Shown here: positions 9,414 to 17,422 of the stretch, piece by piece
Layout: the number at the start of each line of letters is the position of its first letter
How positions within the stretch are numbered: position 1 is the first letter of the stretch
Assembly: GCF_007751035.1 (NCBI RefSeq)
Contig: NZ_CP036433.1
Coordinates: 496,001 to 560,000 of the forward strand
Direction: 5' to 3'
DNA length: 64,000 bases
Source: Lignipirellula cremea
Lineage (GTDB): Bacteria; Planctomycetota; Planctomycetia; Pirellulales; Pirellulaceae
Notes under the pieces: model-generated
What the model saw: only the letters and a program-made list of their open reading frames with translations
The model's database searches: none
What the model was told of the DNA's origin: nothing
Program-made: the position numbers and the translations under genes

Positions 9414-9869
9414 ATGAACCATCCTCCCGCCGCACGAATTGGGCTGATCGCGGGGTGGCTGGTTTCTGTGACCAGTCTCGGCCTGGCAGCGGAACCGTTC
9501 CCCGGCGGGCAGAATCCGATGCTCAAGTTTGTACCCGACGAAACCGTCGCACACCTCGCCGAACAGGAGCCAGCTCGCCTGGAACAACTTCGCGAACGAC
9601 TTGAATCCGCGTCGAAAAGTGACTCTGACGCGGTGGCGAAAGGCTCGGACCCAAGAGAAAGCAATAACGGAATCCCGCTTGCGATCGTGGCTTTTGCTTT
9701 CCTGGTCGTAGCACTTGCCACCGAGGTCGCGGAGCCGTCGGAAACGCCCAATATCGTCGTCGACATTGCAGCTGATCTCGGTTACGTCGATGTGGGATTC
9801 AAATTCTGCAAGGACATCTCGACGCCGAATTTCGACCGGCCACGAGAACGATCCGACCTTCTTGCCTAA
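9414..9869 (+). pseudogene. Chimeric frame ending in a sulfatase N-terminal fragment
   Basis: The first 85 residues have a signal-like start (IGLIAGWLVSVTSLGLAAEP) and a charged helix (LAEQEPARLEQLRERL). From about residue 86 the frame becomes the start of a sulfatase: a signal-like IVAFAFLVVALA, then PNIVVDIAADLGYVDVGF, CKDISTPNFDR. The usual metal-binding MADDLG is IAADLG here, so a ligand is lost, and the protein stops long before any formylglycine motif. I read this as two gene remnants fused by deletion. The first part might still be a small expressed protein. Confidence 0.6.
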
Positions 9870-9972
9870 CGACGAGCAAGTCGGCCTGCCTGGCTGATAG
9901 CGCCGAATCTGGCGCGGGTCGATTTCGCGAACCCATCGAACCTAGCAATTTGGCAGATGAACGCAGGGTGAG

Positions 9973-10955
9973 TTACGCCGCCCTTCGCTCAAACGATTTT
10001 ACCAAACCGCCGACGTACGACTTCACTTCGATCTGGTCCATCTTCAGCTTCTCCACCTCTTCCGGTTCTTCCCGGACTGGCGGCAGATGGTCGCTTTCCA
10101 TGTGAGCACGGCGAGTATTGTAATGGCTCGTAAACTCGGCAGTCAGGTAGTACAAATGCCGCTTGCCGGACACGATGAACCTGTTCAAGCACTGCAGCTT
10201 GATCGTTTCGATAAACCGCTCGCATCTGTCGTTGAGGTTGGGGCTCGCTTTGGGCAAGGGATTGGTCCTCAGCCCGCGTTCTTTGAGCTAGGACGTGAAC
10301 TCCTTGGTGAACTTCGTATCCAGGTCGTGCATGACGATGTCGGGTTTTTTGTCCCGGCCCGCTGTCTGATCGACGAAACAATCCGCTTGCTTCTCGACCC
10401 ACTCGGAGTTGGGATGCAGCGTCGATTCGGAAACGATCACTTCCCTCGTCGTCATGCACAGCCAGACGAGCACAAACATCTGTCGCAAGCCGGTTGCCGT
10501 GACCGAGTTGACGGAGAAAAAGTCGACGGCCCCAAGCGTCTCGGCGTGCCGGTGGTCTTGGCGATTTCGATCACCAGCTCGCGGATCTCTTTCGGCTTGC
10601 GCTGCCCGCCTTTGGGATTCTCAGTCTTCGGCTTGCCGCACTTCTCGTCGCGCTCCCAGCGGTAGAACGTCGCCGGCGAGACGAGCGTGATCAGTTCTTC
10701 GATGGCTTTGCCCAACGTGAGCAGCCGCTCCCGCTCCGCTGGCTAGGTGTGGATTTGCCCGGGAATCCGAGATCGCAGGATCTTGTTTTCCTCTTTTAGA
10801 AATTCGACATCCTTTGCCAGCTCGCTGTCGGTCGCGGAGGCGATGAGGGCCAGCAGAGGGTGGAAAATCTTGGCAGTCATGCTATGGTCATATTCTCTAA
10901 TCTGGGACGGGATTACACATTCGTTGTACAGGAGTACGTCCTCGATTTCGACCAA
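9973..10955 (-). pseudogene. Degenerate DDE integrase-core transposase
   Basis: Pieces of one rve-type transposase lie in different minus-strand frames, in gene order: MTAKIFHPLLALIASATDSE (near 10880), a helix-turn-helix part with SPATFYRWERDEK, then MFVLVWLCMTTREVIVSEST...IVMHDLDTKF (Asp region) and KASPNLNDRCERFIETIKLQ...YYLTAEFTSHYNTRRAH (Glu region). An in-frame stop near 10743 and frame changes near 10288 and 10480 break it. A second, shorter copy is at 41070-41550. No terminal inverted repeats were recognised. Confidence 0.82.
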
Positions 10956-11049
10956 GAAAGCGGCCCCAGAAACCGGCTTTTCAGAAGCGGGTTTTTGCGA
11001 CCGTTAGAGCCGGGAAAGTCAGCCAGATTAGTGCCTTGAAGAACCAACC

Positions 11050-12156
11050 ATGATCCGATCGTTTCTGATTCTCTGCTGCGTTTTCGCTTCCGCGCCGGCG
11101 CTTGGCGACGACGTCGCGTCGGTTGCTACAACCAGGATCTGCTTTCTCGTCTGCGGCGATCCTCAGTACCTGGCCGAGCACGCCGACAAGCCGATGAAGC
11201 TCGATCCGCTATCCGAGCAGGCCAACAGCGGTTTCGTAAAGCGAGTTCTCGCCCTGCCGGGGTCAAAGCTGCCCGAGACGATGGGCGGCGGTACGGTCGC
11301 GACTGATTTGCGTGGTCTGATCAATACGGGGGACCTGATCGACAGCCTCGATAAAAACGGCGGCCAGTACCCCGCGATGCAGCGTTTCGAGTGGCAACGG
11401 TTCCTGGCTGACTACGGTCTCACCGGGAAAGATGGGCGGATTCCACTGCCCGTTTATGAGATCCATGGCAACCATGACGGGCCGCAGGGCGACACCTTCG
11501 TTGTCGACGCCATCATCGCGCGGAACAAGATCCGATCAGGCGTCGTTAGCGTATCTTCCAACGGGCTGCACTACTCCTGGGACTGGGGGCCAGTGCATCT
11601 GATCAACCTGGGGATGTTCGTCGGCGAGGGCGAGCAGCGTCGTGAAGATCATCACTACGCACCCCGTGCGAGTCTGGAGTTCCTCAAGGCCGATCTCGTC
11701 AAACACGTGGGCGACAGTGGCCGGCCCGTTATCCTCTCCCACCACCTGCACCTGGACGCCCCAGAGTACGACTGGCCCGCCGAAGATCTCGCCGCGTATT
11801 ACGACGCGATCCAGGACTACAACGTCGTCGCCATCTTCAACGGTCACACGCACGGTTCTCCGCCAAAACACCGCCGCTGGGATGGCAAACGGATCGGCCC
11901 TGATGTCGAAGGCATCGACAACTACGACCCCGACGACGCGGGCGCATCCAAACTCCACAAGGGCATGCCTGTCGGCCTCGCCCACGGCCTGCTCTATGTC
12001 GAGATCATCGACCGCGCCGGCGCCGATCACGACCAGATGACGGTCCGATCGTATGTGACCCGCGACAACTGGGAGACGGCTCGATGGGACCGTCTCTGGC
12101 AGAAGCAGATCGAATCACCTGACCGCGAGCTGGACGAGCCGGCAACGGCGCCCTGA
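11050..12156 (+). CDS. Secreted calcineurin-like metallophosphoesterase
   Basis: Signal peptide (MIRSFLILCCVFASAPALG), then the metallophosphoesterase signature in order: CGDPQY (metal Asp), NTGDLIDSL, IHGNHDGPQG, LSHHLHL and FNGHTHGSPP. This is the order of the Asp/His/Asn metal ligands of the family; the first motif is D-x-Q instead of the common D-x-H. Length about 368, normal for a single-domain enzyme. Substrate unknown (phosphomonoester or diester). No operon partners: the preceding element is a transposon remnant and the next gene is over 300 bp away. Confidence 0.9.
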   Translation: MIRSFLILCCVFASAPALGDDVASVATTRICFLVCGDPQYLAEHADKPMKLDPLSEQANSGFVKRVLALPGSKLPETMGGGTVATDLRGLINTGDLIDSLDKNGGQYPAMQRFEWQRFLADYGLTGKDGRIPLPVYEIHGNHDGPQGDTFVVDAIIARNKIRSGVVSVSSNGLHYSWDWGPVHLINLGMFVGEGEQRREDHHYAPRASLEFLKADLVKHVGDSGRPVILSHHLHLDAPEYDWPAEDLAAYYDAIQDYNVVAIFNGHTHGSPPKHRRWDGKRIGPDVEGIDNYDPDDAGASKLHKGMPVGLAHGLLYVEIIDRAGADHDQMTVRSYVTRDNWETARWDRLWQKQIESPDRELDEPATAP

Positions 12157-12280
12157 CCCGTAATCGTCCTCTCGGGAGTGCCGAGCCGCGCTCATTCTTC
12201 TTCGATAGCAGTTCGCGATCGTGGGCCTCAGGCCGCCCAAAATCTCTACGGAAGATTACGGAGGAACGGCCCGATTACGG

Positions 12281-12410
12281 CTCCTGTACGCAAAGAATGC
12301 ATGGTTTCGCAACGCTTTGCAAAAGTGGCCGACACTTCGTAAACGAAGGAATCAACGCTACTTGAGACCGTTATTCGACTTTTGTTGCTGGCGGCTACGG
12401 AACCGAAGGC
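12281..12410. repeat. 130-bp dispersed repeat, copy 1
   Basis: Aligns without gaps to 43217-43346; by hand count 111 of 130 positions agree (about 85%). The most conserved blocks are CGCAACGCTTTGCAA, GTGGCCGACACTTCGTAAAC and CTGGCGGCTACGGAACCG. The minus strand is open in both copies and encodes similar residues (for example VYEVSAT, AKRCE, HSLR), so it may be an old coding fragment. It sits in the otherwise gene-free gap between the phosphoesterase and the tetR gene. Confidence 0.8.
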
Positions 12411-12458
12411 TGCTGCGCAGACTCGATCAAAAGGAAAGGAAATTCCGTCATGCCGAAC

Positions 12459-12486
12459 TTGACAAATACAGACAGGTCTGTACATT
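12459..12486 (+). promoter_or_regulatory. tetR promoter with embedded operator
   Basis: TTGACA at 12459-12464 and TACATT at 12481-12486 (16-base spacer) form a sigma-70-like promoter. Between and over them lies the palindrome TACAGACAGGTCTGTA (12467-12482), 7-base arms around a 2-base centre. A start about 7 bases past the -10 element falls on the ATG at 12493, so the tetR message is probably leaderless. A bound repressor would block polymerase: autoregulation. Confidence 0.65.
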
Positions 12487-12492
12487 GTAGTC

Positions 12493-13086
12493 ATGAGCAA
12501 GAAACGAACCAGGAAGACGGACGCCCGACAGCGGATGGTGGAGACAGCCGAGCGACTGTTCTACGCCGAGGGAATTCGGGCCGTAGGCATTGACCGCATC
12601 ATTGCCGAGGCGGAAGTCGCCAAAATGACGCTCTACAACCACTTTTCCTCCAAGGACGACTTGATTCTAGCGGTTCTCAAGTACCGGGAAGAGAAGTTCG
12701 ACAGCCTCTTCGAGAAGTGGATGGAACGGCACATCAAGGCAGGCATGGATCGCCTGGAAGCGTTCTTTGCGGCGCTCAAGGATTGGTTTGAAAGCCCCGG
12801 CTTTCGGGGCTGCATGTTCATCAACGCCTGTGTCGAGTTGGCGGACGCAGGGCACGAAGGCTCGCAGTTCTCTGCCCAGCATAAGGAACGATTCCATACA
12901 ATGTTGAGAGAGATCATTGACGAAACCGCTGGAGCAAAGGTAGCGGAAACGACAGCACCCGCCGTCTCACTCTTGGTCGAAGGAGCAATAGTGACCGCCG
13001 TGATGGAGCAGTCTTCGAAACCGGCTGACTTGGCGAGGGATGCTGCGCTGGCCCTCGTTTCAAAAACGTCGAGGAAGCGCAGGTAG
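12493..13086 (+). CDS. TetR family transcriptional repressor
   Basis: 197 residues. N-terminal TetR helix-turn-helix: RQRMVETAERLFYAEGIRAVGIDRIIAEAEVAKMTLYNHFSSKDDLI (about 14-60). The C-terminal part is the all-helical ligand-binding domain (FRGCMFINACVELAD, VSLLVEGAIVTAVM). Near-identical palindromes precede this gene (12467-12482) and the next gene (13112-13127), so it should repress both itself and the isochorismatase-azoreductase operon. The ligand is probably a toxic electrophile or quinone-like compound, judged only from the enzymes in the operon. Confidence 0.92.
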   Translation: MSKKRTRKTDARQRMVETAERLFYAEGIRAVGIDRIIAEAEVAKMTLYNHFSSKDDLILAVLKYREEKFDSLFEKWMERHIKAGMDRLEAFFAALKDWFESPGFRGCMFINACVELADAGHEGSQFSAQHKERFHTMLREIIDETAGAKVAETTAPAVSLLVEGAIVTAVMEQSSKPADLARDAALALVSKTSRKRR

Positions 13087-13111
13087 CTTTCTCTTTTTTT
13101 ACCCATTCCTA

Positions 13112-13127
13112 TACAGACCTGTCTGTA
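13112..13127 (+). promoter_or_regulatory. Second TetR operator
   Basis: TACAGACCTGTCTGTA has the same TACAGAC/GTCTGTA arms as the site before tetR, with the centre inverted (CT instead of AG). It is 18 bases before the isochorismatase ATG, so a bound protein would cover the promoter or the ribosome-loading region. Confidence 0.7.
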
Positions 13128-13145
13128 TTTATCAGGAGGATGGAA

Positions 13146-13889
13146 ATGTCGCAATCGACGCCAATCAATGCTGACCAACCCGCCATCGTTTACGGTTCTG
13201 GCCGCAAGCCGGACGCCGCCATCCCCCGCCCCGGTTTGGACCTTCGCAGGGGGCGTGTCGCCGTCGTCGTCACCGATCCGCAGATCGACTTTCTGAGTCC
13301 GCAGGGGGTCAGTTGGTCGGTCGTAGGCCAAAACGTAACGGACAACAACACCGTCGAAAACATTGGCAAATTGTTCGCCGCATCCAAGGACAGCGACGTG
13401 CCATTGTTCATTAGCCCCCACTACTACTACCCCCACGATCACAAGTGGCGGTTCGAGGGAGCGCTCGAACGGTTGATGCACGACATCCAGATGTTTGACC
13501 GGCCAGGTGCGCTTGATCTTAACGGATTCGAGGGATCGGGAGCCGATTGGTTGGAGCAGTACAAGCCATTCATCAACGATGGGGAGACGGTCGTTACCAG
13601 CCCGCACAAGGTTTACGGTCCTGAATCCAATGACCTGACTCTTCAACTCCGCAAACGAGGGATTGAGCAAGTCGTCCTTGCCGGGATGTCAGCCAATCTG
13701 TGCGTCGAATCTCACTTGCGTGAACTCTTGGAACAAGGCTTCGAAGTCGCCGTCGTCGGTGACGCCACCGCAGCCGCACAGATTCCTGGCTACGACGGGT
13801 ACGAAGCGGCAATCACCAACTTTCGCTTTCTCGCCAGCGACTTGTGGAGTACCGGCGAAGCCATCGAGCGACTGGCCCAACGCCCGTAA
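13146..13889 (+). CDS. Isochorismatase/cysteine hydrolase family protein
   Basis: About 247 residues with the alpha/beta cysteine-hydrolase triad: Asp in VVVTDPQIDFLSP, Lys in TSPHKVYGPES and Cys in GMSANLCVESHLRELLEQGF. Such enzymes hydrolyse isochorismate, nicotinamide-like amides or N-carbamoyl compounds; substrate cannot be assigned. Two ATGs occur, at 13140 and 13146; the AGGAGG at 13134-13139 sits 6 bases from the second, so 13146 is chosen. First gene of the operon behind the operator at 13112; the azoreductase begins 25 bases later. Confidence 0.9.
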   Translation: MSQSTPINADQPAIVYGSGRKPDAAIPRPGLDLRRGRVAVVVTDPQIDFLSPQGVSWSVVGQNVTDNNTVENIGKLFAASKDSDVPLFISPHYYYPHDHKWRFEGALERLMHDIQMFDRPGALDLNGFEGSGADWLEQYKPFINDGETVVTSPHKVYGPESNDLTLQLRKRGIEQVVLAGMSANLCVESHLRELLEQGFEVAVVGDATAAAQIPGYDGYEAAITNFRFLASDLWSTGEAIERLAQRP

Positions 13890-13914
13890 TCAGCATCTAC
13901 CAAAGGAGACGACG

Positions 13915-14316
13915 ATGATAAATCTGCTACACCTTGACGCCAGTCCACGAGGCGAGCGGTCGCACACACGACGCCTCACCGCCGAATTCGTTGGGGAGTG
14001 GCGGAAAGCCTATCCGCTTGATGCCGTCACCTACCGAGACATCGGACGAAACCCGATTCCTCATGTCACGGAGGATTGGATTGCTGGTGCATTTACGCCA
14101 TCGGAAAGACGCACAGGTAGCATGAGAGCCGCCCTTCGCCTCAGTGACGAATTGGTTGACGAGTTTCTCACGGCTGACCTCATCGTGGCGGGGATTCCAT
14201 TTTACAACTTCGGAATGCCCAGCGGATTCAAAGCGTACATCGACCAGATCGTTCGAGTGGGTCGCACCTTCTCGTTCAACCCTGACAACAAAAAGGCCCC
14301 GTTTCAACCTTTGTAA
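13915..14316 (+). pseudogene. NADH-dependent FMN azoreductase, 5' part (cut by IS66)
   Basis: Begins at an ATG with AAAGGAG upstream. Residues match flavodoxin-fold azoreductases: INLLHLDASPRGERSHTRRL (phosphate/FMN loop), FLTADLIVAGIPFYNFGMPS and GFKAYIDQIVRVGRTFSFNP. The family reduces quinones and azo dyes using NAD(P)H. At 14312 an IS66 element interrupts the gene and the frame ends at a stop inside the element. Removing the element and one target copy joins this piece in frame to 15831-16089 and restores a 218-residue protein, the normal family length. Confidence 0.9.
14305..14312 (+). repeat. IS66 target-site duplication, left
   Basis: CAACCTTT directly before the element; the same 8 bases follow it at 15823-15830. 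Eight bases is the usual IS66 duplication. Confidence 0.88.
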
Positions 14317-15822
14317 CCCTTCAGCCTTCTGAAATCGCTCTTGGCTGATTTCGACAAATTCGTTCTGTTTTGGGGATCATGGACGCTTCCCTTTCTAACG
14401 ACGATGGCCTGGTGGACGCCGCCTTTTTGGAGAAGGTGCTGCGTGGGCGGTTGAGTGAGGCTGAGGCTCGAACGTTTGCTGCGGCCGGGGCCGAGATTAT
14501 CGCCTTTACCATGCTGGCGCTTACGCAGCGGGTCGCTGGTCAGCAGGCGGCCGGGCCGAACACGCCGTCGGCCGCCGTTCCGCCGTACGCCAAGCCGACC
14601 GCTTCGCCCAGGAAAGGTCAGCGGCGACGCGGCGGACAAAAAGGACATCCCGGCGTCACCCGACCGCCGCTTCCTGAGCCGGATCGGCGCCGCGAACTCC
14701 AACTCGATTGTTGCCCTGAGTGCCAGGGCAAGCTGCAGCGAACAGGCGACACTCGCACTCGCCGCAGCGAAGACATTCCCGACGGCCTCAAGCCGGTCAT
14801 TACGGAAGACATCCTGCATCGCGACTATTGCCCGACCTGCAAAAAACGCGTCGAGCCCAAGCCGCCCGACGTCCTGCCGAACTGCACGCTCGGCAATCGC
14901 ACGCTGGTCCTGTCGGCCGTGCTCCATTACCTGCAGGGACTGACGATCAGCCAGATTGTCGACACCTTCAACTTCCATCTGCGAATGAAGGTCACGCCGG
15001 GCGGGCTCATGCAGATGTGGCATCGGCTGGCGACTCTGCTGTTCGCCTGGTACGTGCAGATTCAAGCCGAATGTCTCGACTCGGCCCGGCTCAACGCCGA
15101 CGAAACCGGCTGGCGAGTGCAAGGCAAGACGCATTGGCTGTGGTGCTTCGCCGGGCCGGATGCGACTTTCTATATGATCGATCGCAGTCGCGGTTCGCCG
15201 GCGTTACAAAAGTTTTTTACCAAAGCCTTCGAAGGCGTCCTCATTACCGACTTCTGGTCGCCGTACGATGCGATCGTCTGCGCCGACAAACAGAAGTGCT
15301 GGCCGCACCTGCTGCGCGACATGGCGAACGTCGACGAAAAACACGCCGGTGACAAGGTCTGGCAGTCGTTCGCGCGGCGAGTGATCAGCGTCTATCGCGA
15401 AGCGAAGAAACTGCACGCCGCCAAGGCGACAACGGTTGCGGTCGACTACGACATCGCCGCGATGCGTTTAGAAAGCCGACTGGCGACCATCGCCGGCGAA
15501 GCCTGGAACCACCCCGACGCGGCCCGCCTCGCCAAACGCCTGGCGAAGTACGGCGACCAGCTGCTGACCTTTTTATGGCACGACGACATCCCCTCGGACA
15601 ACAACCACGGCGAGCGTCAGATTCGTCCGGCGGTGATGATCCGCAAGAACAGTTACGGCAACCACAGCGACCGCGGCATGCTCACCCAATCGGTACTGAT
15701 GACGATCTTCCGCACCCTCAAACTGCGAAATCAACAACCGCTCGAAACGATCCTCGAAGCCCTCGCGAACTACGCAAAAACCGGAAAAATCCCGCCCCTG
15801 CCGCAGAAGGCTGAATAGTTAC
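14313..15822 (+). mobile_element. Complete IS66-family insertion sequence (1510 bp)
   Basis: Bounded by 19-base inverted repeats: GTAACCCTTCAGCCTTCTG at 14313-14331 and the complement of GTAACTATTCAGCCTTCTG at 15804-15822 (two mismatches). Flanked by the 8-base direct repeat CAACCTTT. It carries one transposase gene and no tnpA/tnpB accessory genes, as in the ISBst12-like subgroup. Intact ends, intact gene and exact duplication indicate recent insertion. It lies in the same direction as the operon it disrupts, so readthrough to the genes behind is possible. Confidence 0.93.
14379..15818 (+). CDS. IS66 transposase (TnpC-like)
   Basis: About 479 residues. In order: N-terminal helical region (LEKVLRGRLSEAEARTFAAA), a Pro/basic linker, a zinc-finger domain (CCPECQGK at about 111 and YCPTCKKR at about 147), then the DDE catalytic domain: NADETGW, VLITDFWSPYDAI and SDNNHGERQIRPAVMIRKNS (Glu). 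All acidic catalytic positions are present. ATG at 14379 is preferred to a TTG at 14370. The stop codon lies inside the right inverted repeat. Probably active. Confidence 0.95.
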   Translation: MDASLSNDDGLVDAAFLEKVLRGRLSEAEARTFAAAGAEIIAFTMLALTQRVAGQQAAGPNTPSAAVPPYAKPTASPRKGQRRRGGQKGHPGVTRPPLPEPDRRRELQLDCCPECQGKLQRTGDTRTRRSEDIPDGLKPVITEDILHRDYCPTCKKRVEPKPPDVLPNCTLGNRTLVLSAVLHYLQGLTISQIVDTFNFHLRMKVTPGGLMQMWHRLATLLFAWYVQIQAECLDSARLNADETGWRVQGKTHWLWCFAGPDATFYMIDRSRGSPALQKFFTKAFEGVLITDFWSPYDAIVCADKQKCWPHLLRDMANVDEKHAGDKVWQSFARRVISVYREAKKLHAAKATTVAVDYDIAAMRLESRLATIAGEAWNHPDAARLAKRLAKYGDQLLTFLWHDDIPSDNNHGERQIRPAVMIRKNSYGNHSDRGMLTQSVLMTIFRTLKLRNQQPLETILEALANYAKTGKIPPLPQKAE

Positions 15823-15830
15823 CAACCTTT
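15823..15830 (+). repeat. IS66 target-site duplication, right
   Basis: CAACCTTT, identical to 14305-14312. Confidence 0.88.
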
Positions 15831-16089
15831 GACCTTCGGAAAGCGACTGATTGCCGTCGTTTCTCGTGGTGACGGGGGCTACGGACCCGGAGGGAGAAAT
15901 GAAACACACAATCATCTCGATCCGCATTTACGAACGGCTTTCGACTTCATTGGCGTGTCGGATGTGACCATCGTGGCTGTCGAGAACGACGAACATGGCG
16001 GAACAGCCTTGGCGGAATCGCTGACCGCCGCCCGTGAGACACTTAGCAAGTTTGTAGGCTCGACCAGGTTGACGCCTTGTCTCGCTTGA
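15823..16089 (+). pseudogene. Azoreductase, 3' part (cut by IS66)
   Basis: Continues the azoreductase: TFGKRLIAVVSRGDGGYGPG, NHLDPHLRTAFDFIGVSDV and TIVAVENDEHGGTALAESL, the conserved C-terminal half that completes the FMN site (SRGG-type loop, here SRGDGG). It has no start or ribosome site of its own. No other lesion is visible, so the insertion is the only damage. Confidence 0.88.
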
Positions 16090-16143
16090 CGAGGCAGGCC
16101 GACGATCCCGTTCCATTCTTTGTTCTTTCCGAAAGAAGCTGCA

Positions 16144-16668
16144 ATGAAAAACAAAGCCACTTTTTCGCCGGCTGTCCCGTCTGTATCGCCGCCGAACAAA
16201 CCGTCGCCAACATCCATCCGACCACCCTTCACATTGGAATCCGCCATCGCCAAGGTTCGTGCCGCCGAAGATGCGTGGAACAGCCGTGACCCGCATCGAG
16301 TCTCGCTGGCCTACTCGGAAGACTCGCAGTGGAGAAACCGCAGCCAGTTCATCCGTGGCCGTGAGCAAATTCGAGAGTTCCTGACTGGCAAGTGGGAAAA
16401 GGAACTTGACTATCGGCTCACCAAGTCGCTCTGGAGCTTTACGGAGAATCGGATCGCCGTCCGCTTCCAGTACGAATACCACCACGCCGAGGGACAGTGG
16501 TTCCGAGCTTACGGCAACGAGCTTTGGGAATTCGACGATGAGGGTCTGATGCGGCGTCGAGAGGCCAGCATCAACGATGTTGCCATTGAGGAAGAGCAGC
16601 GCAAGTTCCATTGGTCGGCGCCCGGCCCAAGACCGCAAGATGACGCTGGCATTCCCGATGTCGCCTGA
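16144..16668 (+). CDS. NTF2-like protein (DUF1348)
   Basis: About 174 residues. After a Pro/Ser-rich start of about 30 residues comes a SnoaL/NTF2-like cone fold of the DUF1348 type: [74 protein letters not shown] and [17 protein letters not shown]. Members are single-domain binding proteins or small enzymes of unknown reaction. It begins 54 bp after the azoreductase end and belongs to the same transcription unit. The ribosome site is weak. Confidence 0.85.
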   Translation: MKNKATFSPAVPSVSPPNKPSPTSIRPPFTLESAIAKVRAAEDAWNSRDPHRVSLAYSEDSQWRNRSQFIRGREQIREFLTGKWEKELDYRLTKSLWSFTENRIAVRFQYEYHHAEGQWFRAYGNELWEFDDEGLMRRREASINDVAIEEEQRKFHWSAPGPRPQDDAGIPDVA

Positions 16669-16708
16669 ACTGACAATTCAATCCACTCCACCGTAAAGGA
16701 ATCAGGAA

Positions 16709-17323
16709 ATGCACGAATACCCTAGCGACATCGCCTTCACGCCTGCCGTCAAAGCGATCCAAACGGCGAAGGGTTCTCGCGCTTCTTACGGCAAGATGGA
16801 GGAGCGAGGAAGTTGGCAAACGACCGTCACGCCTGAGCTTGAAGCGTTCCTTGCCGATCTGGATATGTTCTACCTCGGCACGGCCAACGGCCAAGCTCAG
16901 CCCTACATCCAATACCGGGGTGGTGCGCCCGGCTTCCTGAAAGCCATCGACGAGAAGACTCTGGGCTTCGCTGACTTCGGTGGCAACCAGCAGTACATCA
17001 GCTTGGGAAATCTATCGGAGAATCCCAAGGCGTTCATTTTCCTCATGGACTACGTGCATAGCCGTCGCATCAAGCTCTGGGGCAAGGCGAGGGTCGTCGA
17101 GGGAGATGCTCAACTGGAGAACAGACTTCGTGACCCGGAATACCCCGGCAAAGTTGAACGAGTCGTTCTCTTCGAGATTGAAGCATGGGACATCAACTGT
17201 CCGCAGCATATCCACAAACGGTTTCCGCAGCGGGAAGTTACTCCAGTCGTCGAGCAGCTTCACCAGCGAGTGCATGAACCCGAAGCACAACTGGCGACGT
17301 TGCGGCAGACCAATACGCTCTGA
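16709..17323 (+). CDS. Pyridoxamine 5'-phosphate oxidase-like FMN protein
   Basis: 204 residues with the split-barrel flavin-binding fold: FLADLDMFYLGTANGQAQPYIQYRGG, TLGFADFGGNQQYISLGNL, KAFIFLMDYVHSRRIKLWG and KARVVEGDAQL. The end, INCPQHIHKRF, is typical of general PNPOx-like proteins found beside oxidoreductases. Probably an FMN- or F420-dependent reductase of small electrophiles rather than the PLP enzyme PdxH. A helical tail after HKRFP may dimerise. An AAAGGAA-type ribosome site precedes the ATG. Fourth gene of the TetR operon. Confidence 0.87.
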   Translation: MHEYPSDIAFTPAVKAIQTAKGSRASYGKMEERGSWQTTVTPELEAFLADLDMFYLGTANGQAQPYIQYRGGAPGFLKAIDEKTLGFADFGGNQQYISLGNLSENPKAFIFLMDYVHSRRIKLWGKARVVEGDAQLENRLRDPEYPGKVERVVLFEIEAWDINCPQHIHKRFPQREVTPVVEQLHQRVHEPEAQLATLRQTNTL

Positions 17324-17422
17324 CGGCAAATCAAAGACTTTGATTTTGCGAAGTAAGAAATCCGTGCCTTACGGCGTCCAACAGTAACGACCCCCAATTA
17401 TTTTCATCACAAGGAGAACAAG

